DNA from: a virus
DNA length: 64,000 nt
Virus record (IMG/VR): IMGVR_UViG_3300033150_000473
Location: 1-64,000 of that record
Direction: 5' to 3' (one strand)
Shown: piece after piece, positions 56,784 to 64,000 of the stretch
Layout of the letters: every line of letters begins with the position of its first letter
Numbering within the stretch: position 1 is the first letter of the stretch
Notes under the pieces: model-generated
Databases searched by the model: none
What the model saw: the letters and a program-made list of their open reading frames with translations, nothing else
What the model was told of the DNA's origin: nothing
Program-made: the position numbers and the translations under genes

Positions 56784-57554
56784 CTAGTCCAACAGAGACA
56801 ATTGCACGCCAGTCACCTGTGCCAGCCGCCTCTCTGACATTGCGCAGTATTCGGGATTCAGTTCAATGCCGATGTAGTGACGCCCCAGCTTCTTGGCGAC
56901 GAGGGCCGTGGTTCCGCTGCCCAGGAACGGGTCTAGGACAACATCGCCTCTGTAGCTGTAGAGCTTTATCAGCCTCTCGGCAATGGTTTCGGGGAAGGCC
57001 GCGGGATGTTTTGTCGCATTGGGTGATACGGCAGGAACGCGCCAGACGCTCTTCGTCCACTGTAGAAACTCGTCGCGTTCTATGTCGCTTTCCCCTTTGG
57101 CCTCTTTCCCGTCCACCTCGTTGGAAGCTACAATGATGAGTTCGTGGACATCTCGCAGGCACGGATTAGACGCTGACATCCACGACCCCCAGCCCGTAGA
57201 ACTAAAGCCCCTGCTTGCGAAGTCTTTGAACCAGATGATATGGCCTCTAAGCTGGAACAGCTCAGCCAATTGCATTGTAATGGCAGACCCTAGTGGAAGA
57301 TACGGATGCCGACCGTAGCCCTGGCATACCACCACAGCGATTCTGCCGTCAGGTTTCAGTACCCGCTTAGCGGCTATCCAGGCTTTCATCATGTCTGCCA
57401 GGTACGCAGCGTCGTTTTCCCAATGCGAGTATTCTCTGGCGTTCAGATATGGCGGGCTTGTGACTATTAGGTCTACGCACTGCTCTAGCATTTCTTGCAT
57501 TACAGCAATGCAGTCCCCGCAGACCACCGTATCCAACGCGTAAGCCCTACTCAC
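56784..57554 (-). CDS. DNA methyltransferase (beta type), second copy
   Basis: A 256-residue enzyme with TSPPY near the N-terminus (about 31-35) and DPFLGSGTTALVAKKLG near the C-terminus. It resembles the methyltransferase at 4816 (both start with ...TVVCG-[ED]-C and end near LGRHYIG/LGRHYLG), so they are distant paralogues. A GTG start at 57554 overlapping the previous gene by 8 nt is favoured; more upstream codons are open. Two such genes suggest extensive modification of phage DNA. Confidence 0.9.
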   Translation of the reverse strand: MSRAYALDTVVCGDCIAVMQEMLEQCVDLIVTSPPYLNAREYSHWENDAAYLADMMKAWIAAKRVLKPDGRIAVVVCQGYGRHPYLPLGSAITMQLAELFQLRGHIIWFKDFASRGFSSTGWGSWMSASNPCLRDVHELIIVASNEVDGKEAKGESDIERDEFLQWTKSVWRVPAVSPNATKHPAAFPETIAERLIKLYSYRGDVVLDPFLGSGTTALVAKKLGRHYIGIELNPEYCAMSERRLAQVTGVQLSLLD

Positions 57555-57750
57555 CGCAATCCTCGCACACCTCGTCCACCCGCGGCCCCATGCCGCCTGT
57601 CCACCGTGCACCCTTCACGCTCCTAGTAACGGCGCACCGGAGGCACAGGTTCACTTCGCCGCCCTCGAACGTGAAGTGGTAGACATCTGGTGAGACGTCT
57701 TCCGTGGGGCCGACCTGAACAACTAGTTCACCGTCAACGACGTTATTCAT
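57547..57750 (-). CDS. Small zinc-ribbon protein
   Basis: A 67-residue product starting MNNVVDGELVVQVGPTEDVS. Cys pairs CLRC and CEDC flank a basic loop. It sits between a larger zinc protein and the methyltransferase, with GCAAGGAGAAGCCAA before the ATG. Confidence 0.6.
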   Translation of the reverse strand: MNNVVDGELVVQVGPTEDVSPDVYHFTFEGGEVNLCLRCAVTRSVKGARWTGGMGPRVDEVCEDCGE

Positions 57751-58091
57751 TTGGCTTCTCCTTGCTTCTGTTCCTCGGCTAACGCACAGCGCAGGCACTT
57801 GCTGTCTGCCCAGTAGTCCGCGTCGTCAACCGTATGCTTGCAGACGGGGCACGTTAGGCCGCCTGAAGCCTTCTTGTCGCTTTCCCACTGTAAATCCTCT
57901 GCGATGCCAAGACGGAAAGCTGTCGCCACGTCGTGCCGACATCGAGGGCACACGTCGTTGCCCTGTACGTGTACCCAACGAATCTCATCGCCGCCGCGCC
58001 ACCGACGTCCATCCTCAGTGAGTTCACTCCGCTTGTATTGGGCATGGTCGCAGATGTCACAGGTAACGATGGTGTCTGCTTTTCTACTCAT
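57747..58091 (-). CDS. Protein with several zinc ribbons
   Basis: A 114-residue product with Cys pairs CDIC, CPRC, CPVC and CLRC, enough for two zinc ribbons (residues about 11-53 and 81-103). It may be a small nucleic-acid-binding or adaptor protein. Its ATG overlaps the stop of the gene upstream. Confidence 0.7.
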   Translation of the reverse strand: MSRKADTIVTCDICDHAQYKRSELTEDGRRWRGGDEIRWVHVQGNDVCPRCRHDVATAFRLGIAEDLQWESDKKASGGLTCPVCKHTVDDADYWADSKCLRCALAEEQKQGEAK

Positions 58092-58749
58092 GGTATGCTC
58101 CTTTTTTCACAATGCACGGACGTGCATTAGTCAGCGGCGCAACGCTCACCGCCACGGGGATGTCGTTGTCAGCGAACCGTGCGCCTCCGTCTTCCTCAAT
58201 AATGATAGAGTACCTGGTCTTGCCCGCAATCTCGATCCAGTTTAGGTTTCCTTCACGGCGCACCCAGTACGGCGGCCCAAACGGTTTGCCGTCGTTTCCG
58301 GCCCTGAGTAGCCGTAACTTGTGGGCGTTAGCCCCCTCTGCCAGGGCCGTCAGCAACCTGTTAATCGGATTGGGCCACAACAATGCTTCTTTGTACAGGT
58401 CGGTCGGCACGTCAGGGTAACGCTGGGCAATCGAGAACGTTACAGCAGCCTTGGCTCGGTACTCCACTGTGCGTGCTTTGCAACCAAAAGTCTCCCCGAT
58501 CCTGCGCTTGACCAACATGGTGCGGCCAAACTTCCGCAACAGGGCCTCGGCCACGTCGCCGCTGACCCACCAGAGATACCGTTGCCCAGCTTCCAGGAGA
58601 GCCACAAACGGCAACGCTTCGTTCAGCGTCTCGAAGCAAGACATCCAGTGTTCGATGCGTGGAAACTGCCAGGAGGTCTCGTCTCTGACGGACTGAGTTA
58701 CGAGGCTGAGGGCATCGCCTAGAGGGTCTACCAGGCTATTCTGGGGCAT
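58084..58749 (-). CDS. Hypothetical protein with HTH-like segment
   Basis: A 221-residue product. The middle (LVKRRIGETFGCKARTVEYRAKAAV) looks like a helix-turn-helix, and the later part (WVRREGNLNWIEIAGKTRYSIIIEEDGG) is beta-rich. The last residues are encoded by the dispersed palindrome (ARPCIVKKG), so the palindrome is translated here. Function unknown; regulator or DNA-binding role possible. Confidence 0.6.
   Translation of the reverse strand: MPQNSLVDPLGDALSLVTQSVRDETSWQFPRIEHWMSCFETLNEALPFVALLEAGQRYLWWVSGDVAEALLRKFGRTMLVKRRIGETFGCKARTVEYRAKAAVTFSIAQRYPDVPTDLYKEALLWPNPINRLLTALAEGANAHKLRLLRAGNDGKPFGPPYWVRREGNLNWIEIAGKTRYSIIIEEDGGARFADNDIPVAVSVAPLTNARPCIVKKGAYHE
58111..58128. promoter_or_regulatory. 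Dispersed palindrome AATGCACG-GA-CGTGCATT, copy 4
   Basis: Identical to 550-567, including the adjacent TTTTTCAC flank. It lies inside the 3' end of the gene at 58084-58749, about 20 bp before the next start codon (58091). Confidence 0.75.
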
Positions 58750-59170
58750 CGGTATCTTCCCGATACTGTTCCCATTCTGGGGGCGTCATCATTGTAATTG
58801 CCCCATGCTGTCGTACAGGGATACAGGCATCTATGCGTTCAGAGACTAGATACCCATCGTGGTTTTTGGGAACGCTACGCAGGGGTATCCGCCCGTTCCA
58901 CCACTCTGCCAGCGCCCCAAGCAACGCCGCACGACAACTCTTGCAGATACGCAGATACCAGCCGCGTTCCTCTAGCCCCTCTACCAAACGCAAGCTGATA
59001 GCGTCGGGGACGGCTTCGCTAACGTCATAGCCACACGAGATGATTAGACTGCGTTTGTCTGCGCCGTGGGCGTGACAAAGCATACACAAATCATGGTCGA
59101 GCGCCTCAAACCGTTTGGCGTCGTCTTCGTTGCGCTTCCGTGTTTGTTCCAAGATGTCTTGGATACTCAT
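58736..59170 (-). CDS. Cys-rich hypothetical protein
   Basis: A 144-residue product with CMLC (about 29-32) and CKSC (about 76-79) pairs that could form one zinc site, and a long charged N-terminal helix (QDILEQTRKRNEDDAKRF). It overlaps both neighbours by a few nt. Not recognised. Confidence 0.65.
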   Translation of the reverse strand: MSIQDILEQTRKRNEDDAKRFEALDHDLCMLCHAHGADKRSLIISCGYDVSEAVPDAISLRLVEGLEERGWYLRICKSCRAALLGALAEWWNGRIPLRSVPKNHDGYLVSERIDACIPVRQHGAITMMTPPEWEQYREDTDAPE

Positions 59171-60381
59171 TGTGTTGCCTCCCTCTTACACTTGCAATCC
59201 ATCACGCAATCCTCGAAGATAAGCTGCACGTCCTCCAGCACTGGCGTTGGCCCAGGTGTACTTGTTGCCTCTGGCGTACTGGACGGGGTGCTCGTCGGCG
59301 TCCTCGTTGGCTCTGGCGTACTCGTTGGCGTCTCTGTTGCCTCTGGCGTGCAGGTGGCTGACGGGGTTGGCGTCCATGTCGGCACACCCAGCGCCATCTC
59401 CATCCACGCTGCGCCCACGAGAGTCAGCGTGTCACTGTTGCGATTGGCGAACAGGTTCGAGGACATCCCCTCCGTGTGCGTGGAGTACCATAGATGGCTC
59501 TCGATCCACTCCTGCATCTCCAGCCACGGCCACATGTCGCGCAGGAACTGAGCTACGCGTTGCACTTCATCGGGGCTATCGTTCCAGTCGCTCAGGACGC
59601 CCCACTCGGAGACGATGATGACCTTGTCTTTCAGGTATTCCGGCCAGCCACAGGGCATGTTCTCGTTTAGTTCTACGGTATTCAAGATGCGTTGCTGTAC
59701 CAATTTAGCATCAAAGCGGGTAGCAAAGTCACCGTAGAAGTGATAATGGAGTCCGTCCATCGGCGGAAACATCCTGTACTCATCCGTGTACCGCTGGAAG
59801 AACTCTGACATCCAGTGCTCGTTCGCCTGTGGACTTCCAGTGCCGCAACAGTAGACCCTGGAAGTCGGGTCAGCTTCTTTGAGCGCATGGTACACGTCGT
59901 GGTAGACTTGAATGGCTGTCTCGGGATAGCAACATGACTGGTCTGGATTGCCGGGCTCGTTGAAGATCAACCATCGCAATCCTGGATGGTCAATAGCAAA
60001 GACGCGCAACCGTTCCAGGTCAACTTTGTCCCACGACTTGCCAGATGTGCCGCAGCCCCATTGCATCGGCAGGTACTCGATGTCTCCTAGTGGCGCTATG
60101 GCTCGCTCAAGATAATTCCAGTTGTGCGCTGACTGGACGCCCATCTCGGTGAACCGATCAACGTATGCCGCGGGCGCACCGGCCCAAGCGACGCCACCCT
60201 TGTGTGCCCGTTGGAGCAATGGCACATAAAGCTCAGCCTGGGTATCGTATGCGACCATACGAGCATCGCGGGTCTTATAAGCATAGACCAAATAGGCCGC
60301 TGCGACTAGAGCCAACACGAAAACAACCCACTTGATACGAACAGCCAAAGCGTCAAGTTCCTCTTTTGTTTCAAACATCAC
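59167..60381 (-). CDS. Membrane-anchored glycoside-hydrolase-like protein with TP linker
   Basis: A 404-residue product. An N-terminal cytosolic helix and TM segment (about 17-35, WVVFVLALVAAAYLVYAY) anchor it. The outer domain is a TIM-barrel glycosidase with WLIFNEPGNPDQ (acid/base Glu in an NEP motif) and VIIVSEWGVLSD (nucleophile Glu), like Asl1/GH128-type catalytic cores. A Thr/Pro linker and a Cys-rich end (FEDCVMDCKCK) follow. Position in the early region, not the tail operon, suggests a role in cell-surface remodelling or lysis. Confidence 0.8.
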   Translation of the reverse strand: MMFETKEELDALAVRIKWVVFVLALVAAAYLVYAYKTRDARMVAYDTQAELYVPLLQRAHKGGVAWAGAPAAYVDRFTEMGVQSAHNWNYLERAIAPLGDIEYLPMQWGCGTSGKSWDKVDLERLRVFAIDHPGLRWLIFNEPGNPDQSCCYPETAIQVYHDVYHALKEADPTSRVYCCGTGSPQANEHWMSEFFQRYTDEYRMFPPMDGLHYHFYGDFATRFDAKLVQQRILNTVELNENMPCGWPEYLKDKVIIVSEWGVLSDWNDSPDEVQRVAQFLRDMWPWLEMQEWIESHLWYSTHTEGMSSNLFANRNSDTLTLVGAAWMEMALGVPTWTPTPSATCTPEATETPTSTPEPTRTPTSTPSSTPEATSTPGPTPVLEDVQLIFEDCVMDCKCKREATQ

Positions 60382-60848
60382 GTCTCCTCTCTAGCAGGTG
60401 TTGGCCCTGTCTGGCCCGCGTAACGCCCAGCATAAGGCTTAGACGGCATACCCATTGTCACATGAAACACTATCTGAAATATGCGTTGGCCTGCGCGTAG
60501 TTCGATAGGCCGATGGGTATGCAACTCTGCGGTAATTGTACCAAAGAAACCTGGATCAACCCAGCCAGCCAAAGAATGGTCAAGCCCCAATCTCGCAAAT
60601 GTGGATTTGAGGCAGATACTTCCCGCAACGTTCTTGGGCATCCTGATGTACTCCAACGTTGTAGCCAAGATAGCACAGCCAGGGACTAAGAGTGCCTTTG
60701 TGGCAGAAAACGGAGCCATGGTATTCATGTCTATGAACTCTGATCCTAACCGCAAGTCTAGCGATGCAGTGTTTACACAGGCGGCGTCATACGGTTCTAT
60801 ACCGCCAGCCGCAGCCCATTCACGGATCAGAACGTCGTGCCAGATCAT
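60378..60848 (-). CDS. dcd: dCTP deaminase / dUTPase-family nucleotide enzyme
   Basis: A 156-residue trimeric-type enzyme. LKSTFARLGLDHSLAGWVDPGFFGTI holds the Arg and catalytic Glu/Asp region; IELRAGQRIFQIVF and RYAGQTGPTPAR match the Dcd family end. It converts dCTP to dUTP (or to dUMP if bifunctional), supplying dUMP for the adjacent ThyX. The overlap with the ThyX gene (4 nt) supports a thymidylate module. Confidence 0.88.
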   Translation of the reverse strand: MIWHDVLIREWAAAGGIEPYDAACVNTASLDLRLGSEFIDMNTMAPFSATKALLVPGCAILATTLEYIRMPKNVAGSICLKSTFARLGLDHSLAGWVDPGFFGTITAELHTHRPIELRAGQRIFQIVFHVTMGMPSKPYAGRYAGQTGPTPAREET

Positions 60849-61414
60849 AGATCACCGAAAGCGTACGGGGCTTCTACGCGCAGGATGTCCAATATCCTGC
60901 TGCACATGTCTCGTATCTCCCATTGAGCATGTGGGTTTTTAGCACGTATCTTTACCAGCCACCGCCACTGTTCCAGGTTCGTCGTCACTTTCAAGAACGT
61001 CCCCGTGGACAACGGCAGGCTGTATCGGGCATCTTCCCGTGGCACACCACCGGCCACCATATCGTCGTAAAAGTTTTGGGCAATATCCAAGAACATTGTC
61101 CACCGATCACCAAACCCTTTGTCTTGAATGGTCTGTGGACACACAAACCCCGTTGGCGCAACACGTCGCTGACTCTCCACCGACAGGGCCAGGAAGTTGT
61201 GCCGTCCCAACTGTGCCAAACAGGCCCGACTGATGCCAGTGACATTGAACGTAGCAGAGGCTTGTCGTAGAGGGGACAAGTGCCCCTTGGCTATGAGCCC
61301 AGGGATGTCCTCCACCCTAACTCTTTGTTTTCCGCGTCCACCGTAGCAGTCGGCGTACGATTCAGCGATGAGTTCCTCGGCATTGGGCGTAATGGATCGG
61401 AGTTCTACTTTCAT
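60845..61414 (-). CDS. thyX: Flavin-dependent thymidylate synthase
   Basis: A 189-residue product with the ThyX signature GRHNFLALSVESQRR (RHR-x7-S type with Asn in place of the third residue) and a later SLPLSTGTFLKVTTN. It methylates dUMP to dTMP using FAD, NADPH and methylene-tetrahydrofolate. ATG 61414 has GAGAGAGGGCA before it; a long open frame upstream is a shadow of the next gene. Slightly shorter than cellular ThyX (about 220). Confidence 0.9.
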   Translation of the reverse strand: MKVELRSITPNAEELIAESYADCYGGRGKQRVRVEDIPGLIAKGHLSPLRQASATFNVTGISRACLAQLGRHNFLALSVESQRRVAPTGFVCPQTIQDKGFGDRWTMFLDIAQNFYDDMVAGGVPREDARYSLPLSTGTFLKVTTNLEQWRWLVKIRAKNPHAQWEIRDMCSRILDILRVEAPYAFGDL

Positions 61415-61938
61415 TGCCCTCTCTCCTCTTTCTGTAATACAGCGTACCCAGCCCCAGCGATAGCCACGGCCATTTCCATGTCGTACTCTCCAGCCACCTG
61501 CGGCAACTTGTCCGCGCCTTTGTACTCCGAGCGCACGAAGATTGCCACGTCCTCCGTGCTCGCTGCGCCGTAGCCCGTGGCGTGGAGTTTCACCGAGGAC
61601 GGGTTGACCGGCTCGACGCGAATACCGAGCCCGTCTGCCCGCTCTTTCAAGAACGTGATCAGGCACTGCATGTGCGCCCCACCACGACCTCTGGCGCGGA
61701 CGTCCTCGATGGCAACCATGTCGGGCGACCGATCATAAACCTCTTTGCAGTGGAGTGCCATCCTTGCAAAGCTCATAGTCCAATTAGTCAAGCGTTGCTC
61801 AAGCCTATGGGCTTCGACGCGCTCATCACAGAAACCAAGCAGTTCGCGCCCAGGGAACTCCACCAGTGCCATCGCCATCGGCTTCCCCTTAGCCAGCCCG
61901 GGGTCTATGCCCAGGATCAGTATGGATTGATTTGGCAT
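61411..61938 (-). CDS. RuvC-like Holliday-junction resolvase
   Basis: A 175-residue RNase H-fold protein: ILGIDPGL with the first Asp, MVAIEDV with the Glu, and YDMEMAVAIAGAGY with the final Asp pair, spaced as in RuvC. VNPSSVKLHATGYGAAS is the typical loop after the second metal ligand. It would resolve branched DNA before packaging. A GTG at 61947 is an alternative start. Confidence 0.82.
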   Translation of the reverse strand: MPNQSILILGIDPGLAKGKPMAMALVEFPGRELLGFCDERVEAHRLEQRLTNWTMSFARMALHCKEVYDRSPDMVAIEDVRARGRGGAHMQCLITFLKERADGLGIRVEPVNPSSVKLHATGYGAASTEDVAIFVRSEYKGADKLPQVAGEYDMEMAVAIAGAGYAVLQKEERGQ

Positions 61939-62327
61939 CTTGGACACACCTTCACGAAGTTGTGATCAATCACCATAGGCGGCGCAGGCCAGCCTACCGT
62001 GGTGAAGTCGCGGATCCCCATGTTTCGCCCGCACTTCTCGCACTGCACGTTGCGCAGGTGGTCGCCCATGTCTTCCAGGAGCAGATCAGGCGTATCGTAG
62101 AGACACTTCTCGATCAACGCCTCTCGTTCATTAGGCGTAACCAGCGCAAAAATCTTCGACAGATTCTGCGCTGACGGCGCTTGGTGTCCATTTTCCCAGC
62201 GGCTTATGGCTTCTGGGTAGACTCCCAGGTACTTGGCAAGCTCTACCTGTGTCATCATCATTCGCTTTCTCACCGCCTTCAGCCATCGGGCCATGATGCC
62301 CAGGAACACGTCGTCGTTTTTAGCCAT
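61917..62327 (-). CDS. Cro/CI-like HTH regulator with zinc ribbon
   Basis: A 136-residue product. MTQVELAKYLGVYPEAISRWENGHQAPS (about 25-52) is a HTH_3 domain. The C-terminal part has CEKCGRNMG and CPRC, a zinc ribbon. It likely regulates early or lysogenic genes; the target operator is unknown, with the AATGCACG palindrome or ACTTGnCAAGT as candidates. Confidence 0.88.
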   Translation of the reverse strand: MAKNDDVFLGIMARWLKAVRKRMMMTQVELAKYLGVYPEAISRWENGHQAPSAQNLSKIFALVTPNEREALIEKCLYDTPDLLLEDMGDHLRNVQCEKCGRNMGIRDFTTVGWPAPPMVIDHNFVKVCPRCQINPY

Positions 62328-62694
62328 CAGGCTCTCCTTTCATTTTTCTCTCGCCCTCCCATGCTGTAACCCAGGGGCGTTGTGGTGGGTCATAGCCGCC
62401 TTTGTAGGCATAGCCTTCAGCCGCAGCCTGCTTGATGATATCGGCGGTGGACAAAGGTCCTTCTCCCTTCGTGGCTGCCAGGGCCCGGCGCTTCTTCAGT
62501 TCTTCCAAGAGGCGGATGGCTGTCTTGACGTCAGTCTCAAAGTCTCCGTCTCCTACACCAACTTCGTCCCTGAAGTTGGCCACGAGGAAGTTAGTCAGCA
62601 CCTTGTCTTGGTCTCTCAAACGGAATACTTTGCTCTCTAATTCTTCAATCTCTCCCACCATCTCAAGATATACCTCAACGCAATCGTGGTTCAT
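62320..62694 (-). CDS. Hypothetical coiled-coil protein
   Basis: A 124-residue product starting MNHDCVEVYLEMVGEIEELE, with a strong coiled coil (MVGEIEELESKVFRLRDQDKVL) and a basic tail. The start at 62694 has GAAAGGAGAAGCGGA and overlaps the previous gene (ATGA-type). Confidence 0.65.
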   Translation of the reverse strand: MNHDCVEVYLEMVGEIEELESKVFRLRDQDKVLTNFLVANFRDEVGVGDGDFETDVKTAIRLLEELKKRRALAATKGEGPLSTADIIKQAAAEGYAYKGGYDPPQRPWVTAWEGERKMKGEPDG

Positions 62695-62993
62695 TCCGCT
62701 TCTCCTTTCGTTACGTAGACATCCAGCCACCCAGTAGCGTGTTGTATCATGCTCACTGCCCCCGACACCGCAAACGCCCAGACACCGATGCGGATCAGCC
62801 AGTGATCCTGTCTCACAGCAACTACTGTCACCAGAGAGCACCAGAACCCCATGCAGTGCGGACATCCAAAGAGTTCATCCAGCAGCCGATGCTTGTTCGC
62901 TAACCAATCGGTCACCGGAGACAGGAGATCATCCCAGACCACCAGTTGCGTCAGCCTCCAGGCGCAGAGGACGGCGAGGATCAGGTCAGTCAT
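62691..62993 (-). CDS. DUF1360-like membrane protein
   Basis: A 100-residue product. LILAVLCAWRLTQLVVWDD, then CPHCMGFW and a hydrophobic helix (IGVWAFAVSGAVSMIQHATGW) match small phage membrane proteins of the DUF1360 type, which carry the WRLT and CpxCxGxW motifs. Function unknown. Confidence 0.8.
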   Translation of the reverse strand: MTDLILAVLCAWRLTQLVVWDDLLSPVTDWLANKHRLLDELFGCPHCMGFWCSLVTVVAVRQDHWLIRIGVWAFAVSGAVSMIQHATGWLDVYVTKGEAE

Positions 62994-63002
62994 CGTATGC
63001 CT

Positions 63003-63641
63003 CTAGCGCGGCCTCTCTCCGTCATGTATGCTGAACCTAACTACCCAAGTCCAGGGGTTTGTCTTCCACCCAAAACCCCGTTTGGCATTCAACTCATCCC
63101 ACAACGCCTTAAAGCCCCACCTCATTGTGCCTGCAAACTCCGCAATAATCCTTTGCCTATCAGCGGGACTGTCCTTGTTGAACGGAGGCAACCGGCCGCG
63201 GACACCCTCAGCGAAACAGTCTCGCGAAGTGATGTCCTTCACCCTCTCTACCCGTACCTCCATCACTTCTAGCAAAAGACGGCAGGCCCAGCGGGGCATG
63301 AAGATTGACGGCAGCACAGACCGTTGCCAGGGCCAATCCTGTGGGTAGTACATCGGATTGCCATCACGGAACACACGAGAACCGTCTGCGAGATACACCA
63401 TTGCCTCTGAATGATGTCCAATGGTCAAGGTCTCCCGCACCCAGAGGCGGTCTCCGCGAATGCCGTAGGGACTGTAAGCAATAGGGATGTCCATAGTTTC
63501 TCCGTCAACTATCCATCCATGCTTCCAGTGTTGCCCTAGCATTGGCTGCGGCTTGATCACGCGTCTCGTTTGCGTTTTCTGGCCAGCGAGTATGGCCCTC
63601 ACCATGTCGCCAGTGAACGGGATTGGATGTTCTCTAGTCAT
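63003..63641 (-). CDS. ASCH-like phage protein
   Basis: A 212-residue product starting MTREHPIPFTGDMVRAILAGQKT followed by QTRRVIKPQP. This pattern, then PYGIRGDRLWVRET and a late RVERVKDITSRDCFAEGV, is the widespread phage ASCH/PUA-like protein family implicated in RNA or nucleotide binding. Its size is typical. Confidence 0.85.
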   Translation of the reverse strand: MTREHPIPFTGDMVRAILAGQKTQTRRVIKPQPMLGQHWKHGWIVDGETMDIPIAYSPYGIRGDRLWVRETLTIGHHSEAMVYLADGSRVFRDGNPMYYPQDWPWQRSVLPSIFMPRWACRLLLEVMEVRVERVKDITSRDCFAEGVRGRLPPFNKDSPADRQRIIAEFAGTMRWGFKALWDELNAKRGFGWKTNPWTWVVRFSIHDGERPR

Positions 63642-63867
63642 CGTATGCCTCCAGTGCTGCCAGGGCTTCTAGTACGCCATGACCGTCGTACCGCATTGGG
63701 TCGCCATATTGAGCGAGATACTCGGTGAAAGTCATCCCGCGCCCGCCCATGTAATCCACTTGGATCCGCGCATCCACTCCACACGCCTCAGCCACAGCCT
63801 CCAGGAGACGGAGGCGCTCGGTTGTCTGGCGTCCGTAGACTTTCTTGGTGTCCTTTGGTATAGTCAT
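63634..63867 (-). CDS. Small hypothetical protein
   Basis: A 77-residue product starting MTIPKDTKKVYGRQTTERLR, helical and acidic at its end (GVLEALAALEAYDD). The start overlaps the upstream stop (ATGA). Not recognised. Confidence 0.6.
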   Translation of the reverse strand: MTIPKDTKKVYGRQTTERLRLLEAVAEACGVDARIQVDYMGGRGMTFTEYLAQYGDPMRYDGHGVLEALAALEAYDD

Positions 63868-64000
63868 GGCAACTCCACATATCCTTCCAGTTTGTAGGCT
63901 AACCAACACCAGAAATCGCGGCAGACTTCATAGTCGGCATTGTGCAACTGAGTGCAGTGTCGGTTAAAAGCCCAGTAGATGAACTTACGCAGCAGGTTAC
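63864..64000 (-). CDS. Partial gene at the right edge
   Basis: An open frame enters from beyond the window and ends at 63864, encoding NLLRKFIYWAFNRHC, LHNADYEVCRDFWCWL and AYKLEGYVELP. It is aromatic- and Cys-rich. The stop overlaps the next start, as between other genes of this operon. Too short to classify. Confidence 0.6.
   Translation of the reverse strand, partial: NLLRKFIYWAFNRHCTQLHNADYEVCRDFWCWLAYKLEGYVELP

Noticed and set aside
1-64000. tRNA or rRNA genes
   Set aside because: I looked for TTCGA/TTCAA T-arm-like segments with acceptor stems and found none convincing by eye. A tRNAscan-SE run would settle it.
1-64000. Insertion sequences or an integrase
   Set aside because: No transposase DDE/HUH motif or tyrosine/serine recombinase was recognised, so lysogeny by integration is not supported from this window.

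Overview
The window looks like most of the genome of a tailed siphovirus-like bacteriophage (or an integrated or plasmid-like form of one). Evidence is a long rightward block of head and tail genes (terminase, portal, protease/scaffold, major capsid, tape measure, distal tail) between 11.4 and 52.6 kb, and leftward blocks of small early-type genes at both ends. If the molecule is circular, the two leftward blocks (52.7-64 kb and 0.5-4 kb) form one continuous early region. The host is probably a Chloroflexota bacterium (Anaerolineae-like). This is inferred only from the long Thr/Pro linkers in three secreted or anchored proteins and from the style of the CRISPR repeat. No ribosomal or tRNA gene was seen.

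Layout. 1-300: a short CRISPR array with no cas genes in view. 0.5-4.0 kb: leftward small genes, several with zinc-binding Cys pairs. 4.0-4.8 kb: a gene-free divergent control region with three families of tandem repeats. 4.8-11.3 kb: DNA methyltransferase, ribbon-helix-helix regulator, small membrane proteins, an intein-containing metallophosphoesterase and a ParB-like protein, closed by a strong terminator. 11.4-27.2 kb: terminase (the large subunit carries an intein), a diversity-generating retroelement (variable protein, template repeat, reverse transcriptase), portal, papain-like protease, MuF-like protein, protease-scaffold fusion and major capsid protein. 27.2-35 kb: a sugar-modification cassette (epimerase, His-type sugar 3-dehydratase, glycosyltransferases, two sulfotransferases, one fused to a methyltransferase) inserted into the head operon. 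35-52.6 kb: head-tail joining and tail genes, ending in two very large exported or anchored proteins. 52.7-64 kb: leftward SH3b protein, two homing-endonuclease-like genes, membrane proteins, a second DNA methyltransferase, zinc proteins, an anchored glycoside hydrolase, dCTP deaminase, ThyX, a RuvC-like resolvase, a Cro/CI-like regulator and ASCH-domain genes.

Regulation. At least five promoters share a -35 box embedded in the palindrome ACTTGnCAAGT, a 17-bp spacer and a TGTGG-extended -10. Two of them place the predicted start of transcription at or within about 4 nt of an ATG, giving leaderless mRNAs. A separate palindrome, AATGCACG-N2-CGTGCATT, recurs at five intergenic or gene-end sites. 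Several transcripts are predicted to begin with a 12-13 nt segment exactly complementary to a stretch just before the ribosome-binding site, which implies closed, structured 5' leaders.

The strongest candidates for new biology are the virion glycan/sulfation cassette fused to a head gene, the diversity-generating retroelement without a recognisable accessory gene, the two inteins placed in catalytic motifs, the closed leader RNAs (one a predicted pseudoknot upstream of a GIY-YIG gene flanked by a duplicated gene start), and the iteron-rich control region.
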